NCBI GenBank assembly: GCA_014529385.2
Contig: CM043957.1
Span: 68,566,503 to 68,630,502, forward strand
Direction: 5' to 3'
DNA: 64,000 nucleotides
From: Adiantum capillus-veneris
Lineage: Eukaryota; Streptophyta; Polypodiopsida; Polypodiales; Pteridaceae
Shown here: piece by piece, positions 55,670 to 64,000 of the stretch
How the letters are laid out: every line of letters starts with the position of its first letter
How positions within the stretch are numbered: the stretch's first letter is position 1
Translations under genes and position numbers: made by a program
The notes under the pieces: generated by a model
What the model was told of the DNA's origin: nothing
The model's input: only the letters and a program-made list of their open reading frames with translations
Databases searched by the model: none

Positions 55670-58419
55670 ACACACTCGCGCGCCAGAAGCTGCAGCGCCG
55701 GCAGTACCGCCCTCTTTTGACTCCCCGTTCCTTTGAGCCCCAATGGCTGATCCTCCCTCTCCCTCTCTACACTCATGATTGCCACTCCTTTTCCTTGATA
55801 TGTGATTCTGGCCCACGCCCACTAGGATCTCTCCCCCTCATTTTCTCCTCTATGTTTCCGTTTCAAATCTCCCTCACCGTTCCGTTTCAAGCTCCAATCC
55901 ATCCTCCTAAAGGCCACAATCGCCTTTACATCACCATTCACGATGACATCATCACATCCCTCCTTACAACACATTAGAATTAAAATTCATTTTCTATCCC
56001 ATTATCCAAGATTCTATATATTAATCCCACCACCACAATTTGGGCGCTCCGTCCTTTTTTCCCTTAGGGAGTGGTCACATGAGCATAGCCATCAATTACA
56101 ATTACATTTTGAAATAACTATGCCCCATATATGGTCAAATGTTCACTTGTTATTTCTCTTTTATGCAACTTTGCAAAGCCTTTTGTCACTATGCCGATCT
56201 TGACATAGTTACCATAGTAAAATCTTACCAATAGCTATGCTAATTAATTCATGTAATTCATGAGAACGGAAAATTAGTATTTTTGGATACACCAAACTAC
56301 CTACAGTTACCATTGGGGTTGTGTGAATACAAGCCATTTTTGTGTAAATTCTTTTTCTCATGAAGCACAATGAAACTCAATAATTTTTTTCACGAATTTG
56401 TTCTCAAAGCCTATAGGAAGTTGAAAAAAATAGATATAAATAGTTACATATAAAATTAATATTTCTTAAGAATCATCTTTTTAAGTGCAATCGAACAATT
56501 TTTTTTCAAAAGTTTTAATATTCTATGTAAACCCTTTAAAACCTTCAAAGCAATATACGAGTAAGAATGGGTCTCTTGGCACTTGCCGTGCATAACATCG
56601 TAAAGTAATTTTTTTTATTGATACCAATATACCTCACTATAGTGTGAACAATGTCCAAAAAAAAAACCTTCAAAGCACATTGAAACTTAAAAAAGAAAAA
56701 ACTTTAATATGTATACAATGAGAACTATGCAAATACTATTTTCAAGAAAAAGATTGTTAACTTGTTTCAAGCTTCAAAATCGTGTATGCTATTAAATTTA
56801 AAGCTTAATTTTATGGATTTTTACTATTTATTTTATATTTTATATTTTTTGAAATAAATGATATACTAAAATGTTCCTCTATGTGGTAGGACTTCAATGA
56901 TACCTTATGCTCATGCTTTCTAAAACATATGCCAATCTCATCTACAATTTTATAGGATGAAGTGTCAAGCCTATATTGTAAGTGAAGCCACTATATGACT
57001 CAAACACAAATCTAAGTGTTTGCTTTATCACATTCATAAGCTAATGTTTTTTTGTTTTTTCTTGAACGAGGATATGTACCAAATAGTAGTTAAGCACCCC
57101 AAGATTGCAATTTTGGCCTTTAGATACTCTTCAATATTATAAAATAGGTTTTGCCATTGTTTTTATCTTAGCTCCCCATTTAATAGGGTGATAAAATTGC
57201 TTCATAATTTTTAGAATCGCTTGTGATCTATTGCTTCTCGAAGGCTATCACATTTTGCTCAAGTTTCCTTGCCAATACAATTTAGATCCACTATATACAA
57301 TGATATTAGCAAATTAATGAATGAATATGATAAGTCATAAACATAAAACAATAATAAAATAGTTGCACAAGTCTCCACATTCGGTTACCAACCATTTCTC
57401 TGATGTAGTGTAACTGTAGTTTTTAAGTTAGAGTGGAGTGTTATCATAAGATGGTAGACCACAATGATTAGTTTAATCGGTTGCACTTGGTGGACCTCTT
57501 GGGGGGTGCACCTTACAAAATACTATATATACCACATGGTGGTAATTAAAAACCTCTTTTACACATTTTCTGGATTGGAATAAAACTATCCCTTTTTCTT
57601 CATAAACTTGTTACTTGTTTTGAAAGTTGAATTAAAATGTCCCTCTGACAAGTATAAATTTATAACTGATATGAGCTACAATATACTTCCCTCTCGAGTG
57701 TATGTGATACACAAACATATAGACAAGGTGCATTGTCCAAGGAGGACCTCCTTCCAATGAAGTAAACTACAAACACCATAAAAAATGTTGAAATCGTTGA
57801 AGTCACTCTTACATGGGTGAAAATTTACCTCACATAAGAATTAGAGGCCATCGATCTAACTCACAGGGCATAGTATGGTAGATGGATTCTTGGATCTCTG
57901 GGGACAAGTAATATATATCAGCCGCAGCATGCAACAAGGGCATGTCAAACTTAATCGCCCTCACAAGGTGAGAGTACATATAACTATCACCCATGCTAAG
58001 AAAAGTGTAGTGTTGGGTCACCATTTCTTGTCTATAATAATATCTTGTAGCTACATCTGCACCTCTAGAACAACAATTGCATTGAAAACACAATTATCAT
58101 CATGGGTGACGAGTTTACTTAGCATGTCTTGGGGCACCTCAAAAATGGCATTGTTATAATGAAATCTCTTCTGTAGGTATCTCATCTTTAGAATTTGGTT
58201 GAAGTACCTTATGCTCCCAATATCTTATATATGCCTTGTTATAGCAAGCCTTTAATGACCTCTGGTGCATGCCACCATTGACCTCTGATGCAAGCCTCCA
58301 CTAACCTTTGATGCATGCATTATAGAAACATGATAACACCTTGGTATTCAATTGAGTAGGCTCCTAACAAGAATACCCACATATGGTATGCATGTATTGA
58401 GAACCCGTTACTATAATAC
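55670..58419. other. AT-rich region without recognised features
   Basis: No frame longer than about 95 codons and no domain. Many A and T runs and several TATATA words. I see no repeat family. Confidence 0.45.
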
Positions 58420-59350
58420 AACCCCATATGTTCTACCTATCCAGAGTATTCACAAATGAGAATTCCCTTCTTATGTTTTCTATTAATACCCTTTGACCGA
58501 GTGGACATAAGAGGAAGCAACTCCCTATCGTGACATTGTTTTTGTCAAGAACTCCCTAACATATGAAACACATTGGAGAATCACACCATCACTCTTGAGA
58601 TTCTCTTGTGTTAGTGCGCTCTTCACCGTAGCACAAGCTCCATTGTGCTCACCTTTTTCATGGATGAATCCAAAAAATTCCAGGTAATCTCTAAGCCTAT
58701 CATTTTGTAAAATCTTCCAAATAAATAGAATGGCTAGGAAACTGTGAATTGTGAAGCTTTTCTATTAGAGCACACCTAGTGCCTCTAAAGTTCAAACCCT
58801 TATCCACTGATTATACATAGGAAAATGATCTTGGACAAAAAGTGCATCATGCTTCTTATCATCAAAGTAGTACAAATGCATCTCTTTGCTTATGCTCTCG
58901 CCCTTGTTACTTCCAAGATGATTGATATGAACCCCATGTTTTCAACCTATCAGAGCTGCAATGTTTACCAACCAAAATTTTCTTCTTATATCTATTGTTC
59001 CCTTTGACGATTGTGCATAAGAGGAAGACTATCCCTATGACATTGTCCTTCTCAAGGACTCCACAACATGTGCAGCACATTGGAGAATCACACCACCACT
59101 CTTCAGTTGTTCATGTGTTAGTACCCAAAACACCATCATGCTTACCCTTTCTATAGCTTTGAATTGTGAAGCTACTCCATCAAAACATATTTGATTCTTT
59201 TAAGTTCCAAAACTTGATCTTTGAGACAGTAATTATGCATGAGGGATCGAAAAATGTTGGACATAAGGGTATCATGCTACTCATCATTAGAACAATAGAA
59301 ATGCATCTCTTTGATGCTCTTATCCTTCTTGCTTTGATGATACATGATGT
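58420..59350. repeat. Old two-copy direct duplication (about 0.45 kb units)
   Basis: Shared words occur in the same order at 58420-58920 and 58930-59345: CATAAGAGGAAG, CACATTGGAGAATCACACCA, GTGAATTGTGAAGC and AAATGCATCTCTTTG. Divergence is high and there are several gaps. On the minus strand parts read as short peptide-like stretches (GVILQC), but no frame is open. Confidence 0.75.
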
Positions 59351-60433
59351 GAACTAGGATTGCACACTAATTTGTGTATCAATTCATGAATTATGTCTTT
59401 ATTTTCTCCTAGAATGAGTAGTTTTCAAAAAAGGGACTAATGATGTGAGGGTATCCCAAAGGAAATACCTTTTAAACTAGGTTGGTAACCTAACACGACA
59501 TAAAAATATCCTTTCAGGGTTTTGCAAAAAAACTTTCAAAATCGTTGTAGATCCACTCATTTTGGAAAATCCTTTCAAACACTTATTAAAGGACTACTAC
59601 ATATGGCAAAAATGAGGAACTTGTAAAATTTCTCATCTCTTTGTCACAACAAGCCTTTGAAGTTGATGGACCATTCCATTTTGCCCAGAACAACACTTTC
59701 TTATGGTTGATTGTATAGGACAAAGTTTGGGGATTTTTGTAGGACATGAGATAAATTTTCACGTTAACTTCAATGGGTCGCTAATAAAAACATGTATTGG
59801 TTGCTTTTGCCTCTTTTTTTTGTGGAAAAAGAATTATGTACAAAAAAGCTGCATTTTTTTCCATTCTACGGACCTCTCATCAAAGCTTTTATAGTCACAC
59901 TAAATACAAATACTATATACATGTTTTCTTAGTTCCCTTTTGGCCTTTGGACTTAGAAAGAGACATGGATCATGTCAAAAGAATAATAATTCCAACCTAA
60001 TGTTAAACACTCTCTATTTTGATCAACCCACCACCTATACATAAAATTGTGCTTGAAAAAGATGTTGGTTTGGTTTTGTAACATCACTAACAACCACGTT
60101 CTTAAGGAACAAGAATTTTGGTTTCCTACTCTTGCCACATTAGGAAATTTCGGAGGGCATTTGGAGGGCCTTCTAAGAAAATGTATTTTTTGCACTCTCT
60201 CTCTCTAGAAAATATGACGAATAATAGAGGCGGGTCTGTCATGGTAAAAGTTCAAAAAGTGTACTTTAAGTAGATTCTTTACCCTTCTGAAAATTCGTCC
60301 GTAATGATTGAGGGATAATCTTCTTTTCAGTTGCATTGAATGAACCTCGTCAACATGGAGGGAATGAGGCTAACATGGAGGGACGAAGCCGCAGCTGCCT
60401 ATTCACTTTTCATTAAACCTGCACCTTTGGCTA
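59351..60433. other. No supported gene
   Basis: AT-rich; a short (TC)n at 60197-60208. The last 100 bases before 60434 may be the 5' leader of the transposase-like gene. Confidence 0.4.
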
Positions 60434-63003
60434 ATGGCGCACTCCTCAAATGGCACGAATGTTACGCAGAAACGAGCCAAATATCACCTTCACATTGATT
60501 TGGACAACGAGTACCAACCATTGATTAAGCGGAGTAAAGCAAACACACATATACCTTCCGCATCCATAGACACGCTCAGAGCTCAGGGAGCTAAGCACAT
60601 AGATATCTGGACGAGAGGCTCTCTCTATCCTAAGAATCCAATGACTAATGCGTCTCCAGCATTTGTAAATCCTACAAGCTTATTGACCTTTGCTGGTGAT
60701 GGAGAAAACGGCCTTCTGGGTTATTGTAAATCTCTTACAAGGCAAGCTGAAACTTATAAGGGCATTCTTCAAGCTCAACAATGTGAGATTGTTCGTCTTT
60801 CACATTTGCATTCTACAGATCAGGTTAACATTTTGCAACACAAAACAGAGGTACAGGAACTCAAAGGAAAGGTACAAAGTTGTCAAATGAAGGACACAAT
60901 CTTGGGTGGTCGTATCCGAAAGAAGAAATTGCGTAGTCTTGAAACATTGCAGGTTGCATTAGGAGGTCTCAAGAAAAGAATCCGAGAATTAAGGTGATGC
61001 TTCTTGGTTGACTAAATAGTGTTAGTTAAGTGATTTTTTTGTTTTTCTAGTTATGCATTGTTTTCATGTGCCTAAATAGTGTTAGTTAAGTAAATTTTCT
61101 GTTATTTACTTATGCATTGTCTTCATGTAGAGATTCAATCTATCGTGATAAGGAAAACATTGACCCGAAAGCCAATATAGGAAAGAGATTGAAGCCACTT
61201 ATAAGTAGAAGCCTTGCAGCATATATAGTACATGACAAGAAGTTTAAGGTCCTACAACAAAATGTAGTGGACCGCTTTATTTCAGAGAACTCAGTGCCTG
61301 CAAAAGAGATACAAGGCACACTTGATTCACTTGGTGTAAGCAAAAGAGGATATTCGGCTACACAGAAATCTATCTCATCCATCTTTGTTAAGAAGGGAAT
61401 AAAATCCAAACTTTTACCATCAGCCACAAGTGTTTGGAAAGAGAGGCTTCAGCTTAACGACGCATAGGGAGAATATCTTGGACATCCGTTTCATATTAAA
61501 GCAACTTACAGTGGCCATGGAGCAAACATGGCATATGATGAGTTCAATGATATTTTTATGGACGTGCAGATGTTGCAGAAGAGAATGGTGGAGTTTTACA
61601 ACATCACATTTGAAGAGTCACGAGGGGTATTACATTTTGTGTTGAAACTGGATGAGTGTGAGCTTGTTAAAGACAAGAAGCTAGAGCGTGTTACTATTAC
61701 TTTAATGAATAGAGCCCTCTCAAAGTGTCCCAATGATGATCCTTTGTATTTTAGTGTTCAATCAGAATCTAACACATGGTGGCTTGGTGCTTTTGAGGTA
61801 AGCGAGATTCTCAGCTGAGCTCAAATGTTCACATCTACTTAAGTCTCATTTATTTTGTGTTGCAGGTAAAGAAAGAAGATCATGAGATTCTATTTTATTG
61901 GGTGTTCTATCAAACTAATGTTCCGGAGGTGATTGATCGACGGACTAACCAGGGAGAGGTACTACGTCTAGATGGAAAGGGAGACTTTCTAGTTCAGTGG
62001 CATCTTGCAGGTGACCTCAAAACATTAAAGTGCATGTATAATTGTGGAATGGGTGCAATGGCAAAGTCGCCTTGTTTGTTTTTCATGGAACCTGCAAAGG
62101 TCATGGACCCAAAGTGGTGGAGAAAAGCTCCAACACGTCACATTGAGGACCCTGCTTTTCGCCCGATTTTGAAAATACCACTTGTGAATGGCCACATCTG
62201 TACAATGCATGCCCTTTGGAGAATTGTGGAGAAAATGGTCTACTTATATATCGGGTTTTCTTGGAAAATCAAGAACTCAGCAGAGCGACAGGTGGCCCTG
62301 CAGTGCTTAGAATTGGTACTGTCGGGGATATGGGGCTTCATGGTGGCAATGTGAAAATCCAGCAGGATGAAAAGAGATCAACTGCTGAGAAGGATGTCCC
62401 ATGCATCGGTGGGGTGAAGGCACGGAGGTTTTTATCTAAACCCCAAGGAATACGAGATCCGAAGCTAACAAAGCATGAAAAAATATATAACACATCTTAT
62501 GTTAGCAAGGTAGAGTATCAGAGCTGGAAAAAGCTACATATTACTAGTAACGCGAAGGCTGAGGTTTGGCGATCAATAGACATGCTATTTTTGATGTGCG
62601 ACAAAGATGACTGGTCACAAGGTGATATGAACAAGTTCAAGGAGAATCTCAACCTTCTCAAGAAATCATTCAAGACAGCATGGACAGACACCCAGATTAC
62701 TCACTACATGGTATTATTGTGTATCTGATTCTCTTTTATGTGTAACTATGTGAGTGTAAAACATTCTAAGTAATCTGTTTTCATATCCAACACATTATTT
62801 TCAATCATTTACCATATTTTATACAAAATTATGGGAACCTGGCAATATGGAATACCCAAGGGATGGAAAAGTCTCATTACATAGCAAGAAATGCGTATTT
62901 CAGGCACACACGACATGGTGGCTCTCGAATCAAGGCTAACAGTTTGAGAGAACTATTTGAATGGTTCTATCGTAGAATCATTCATCGAATGCAGGCAAAA
63001 TAA
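60434..63003 (+). pseudogene. Five-exon DDE-transposase-like gene, family unknown
   Basis: Exons: 60434-60993 (basic start, coiled coil at the end), 61131-61797, 61866-62710 and a last piece about 62785-63003; introns have GT-AG ends and frames join. The N-terminal half (to about 61440) is helical. From 61600 the layout resembles an RNase H-fold transposase: LHFVLKLDECELV (possible first Asp), 62010-62035 HLAGDLKTLKC (second Asp) with Cys nearby, a His/Glu helix CTMHALWRIVEKM (about 62200), and a last exon with GMEKSHYIARNAYFRHTRHGG. TAG at 61465-61467 and a one-base loss near 62327 break it. The catalytic residues are inferred from pattern only. It could also be a host gene. Confidence 0.5.
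61011..61130 (+). repeat. 60-bp tandem duplication filling the first intron
   Basis: CTAAATAGTGTTAGTTAAGT begins both 60-base copies (61011-61070 and 61071-61130). Both run through a T-rich stretch to TTCATGT, but only the second ends in AG, the acceptor used. Confidence 0.9.
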
Positions 63004-63233
63004 GTCTTGGCCTCTTCAGCAACAACACAAGCCATCAGACATTTACAAAAATAAATAAATAAAAGATCAATGGCATAAGACAACTCCGGTGCTCGTGAAG
63101 GTCAACGAAGGTGGAGAGAGACAATGGTGTTTGTGAACCACAAGTGGAGAAAGATACTCTGAGTGGATGACATTGTACAAAATTTCTATATTTATATAAT
63201 ACATGATCTTATACAATTGCTACTTGAAGTGTA

Positions 63234-63678
63234 TCAAGATTTTGAAGGTTCAACTTTGTTTTTTGGCACATCACCCTTGTAACGAATCATGAGATGTTTG
63301 CCATACTCTAAAAGTTCATTCGGGTTTTGTCTGCCAAGAGCTAGTGCCATTGTTGTGTAAGTGTAGTAATTTGCTGCCCGACCACCTGTATAGCCCAGGC
63401 AATAACCAAAACAATCTCTGGCAAACACTTTGTCCACAAGAATGACTTTATCTGCACTTTTGGGCAGCACGGGTCCACCCAAGAAGCGTGATAGTGTCTT
63501 TAATGTGTAAGTTTCTGTTGTACCCTCTTGTGACATTCCATTGTGAAAAAGCGACTCACAAAGCTTCGAAAGGTACTATGCTAGGGCTGTATCCCTTACA
63601 CGATACTCTCGAGTCCGCCGTCAAAGGAATTCATCCTTGTCAGCAATCCAAGACTACACATATCATGTCTGAGTAAGT

Positions 63679-63736
<58 letters not shown>

Positions 63737-63741
63737 TAGAT

Positions 63742-63777
<36 letters not shown>

Positions 63778-64000
63778 TTACCATGAGGCTCTCATCCTGC
63801 AAAAAGCGGTTTTCCTGCCACAGGTCCACAGATGTAGTTGACTCCTGACCTGAATGGTTAAACTAATTCTCCACTTCTTTGTGACTTGTTGATGGTCTTA
63901 GGCTTTGTCTAATTATTGCTTGGAAGGTGGCTTCATCCGGTAGTGTCTCCTTGTATTTTTCAGCATTCTCAAAGCAACTTCGGAGGCATTCCATTGGATT
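63234..64000 (-). pseudogene. Convergent unknown gene, two exons seen, cut by window end
   Basis: Reading leftward from 64000: an exon open to 63782 except TAG near 63864 (ENAEKYKETLPDEATFQAII, later VDLWQENRFLQDESLM), an intron from GT at 63781 to AG near 63654, and an exon to the TAA-like end at 63234 with DTALA, SKLCESLF, TYTLKTLSRFLGGPV, VFARDCFGYCLGYTGGRA and LLEYGKHLMIRYKGDVPK. The phases join. TGA 63621-63623 and TAG 63576-63578 break exon 2. The intron is mostly microsatellite. I do not recognise the protein; it is not a retroelement protein I know. It lies tail to tail with the transposase-like gene, 230 bases away. Confidence 0.5.
63680..63777. repeat. (CA)n(GATA)n(GA)n microsatellite in an intron
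   Basis: CA dinucleotides 63680-63734, then GATA and GA repeats to 63777. Together they make up about three quarters of the intron of the convergent gene. Confidence 0.95.

Noticed and set aside
55943-56203. Open frame in AT-rich DNA
   Set aside because: 86 codons, no domain, no codon character, no homologous frame nearby.
60434-64000. Alternative genetic code or stop read-through explaining in-frame TAG and TGA
   Set aside because: Stops of all kinds occur in all elements of the window together with frameshifts, so decay is the simpler explanation.

Overview
The window looks like nuclear DNA of a land plant and is almost wholly mobile elements in several states of decay. The elements are plant types: Ty3/gypsy elements resembling the Tat and Ogre groups, a Tork/Tnt1-like Ty1/copia family, a CACTA (En/Spm) tnp2 fragment and GT-AG introns. 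Long (GA)n, (AC)n and poly-G tracts and poorly recognisable gene families hint at a fern or lycophyte rather than a flowering plant, but this is a weak guess. No intact ordinary host gene was found.

Layout. 1-970: unrecognised exon-like sequence. 975-13.8 kb: a decayed Ty3/gypsy element on the + strand (element A), with a putative 5' LTR, a primer-binding site, a leader carrying four near-identical 24-bp palindromes, gag, a flipped gag zinc-knuckle segment, protease, reverse transcriptase/RNase H, an integrase with a doubled zinc-binding domain, a second protease-like domain and a lysine-rich repeat ORF. 13.8-19.0 kb (block B): a leader-like stretch with four more copies of the same palindrome, then a long coiled-coil ORF. 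19.0-21.6 kb: a 5'-truncated copia element whose 3' LTR sits in the integrase tail of a minus-strand Ogre-like gypsy element (element D, 21.6-28.1 kb), which has an ORF1 before gag and two RNase H domains. 28.1-31.1 kb: the presumed LTR of D and very dense microsatellites.

32.57-38.11 kb: a complete copia element with both LTRs and a near-perfect target duplication, inserted in an inverted-repeat DNA element. About 0.9 kb of that element's flank is repeated at 44.0-44.9 kb next to a tnp2 fragment. 42.7-43.5 kb holds three degenerate repeat units with two foldbacks. 45.0-46.5 kb is simple repeat, including a 790-bp purine tract. 48.41-53.75 kb is a short-LTR (176 bp) non-autonomous retroelement with a perfect GTAAG target duplication, lying at the apparent splice donor of a disrupted gene. 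55.7-60.4 kb is AT-rich and nearly featureless apart from an old duplication. 60.4-64.0 kb has two convergent, intron-bearing broken genes. One resembles a DDE transposase by layout, and I cannot place either in a family.

Most pol genes here are broken. In element A and the 60-64 kb pair, every nonsense codon for which I suggest a parent can be explained by one C-to-T or G-to-A change, as expected for long-methylated, silenced DNA. The best candidates for something undescribed are the palindrome arrays, the unusual domain order of element A, and the two-gene unit at the right end.
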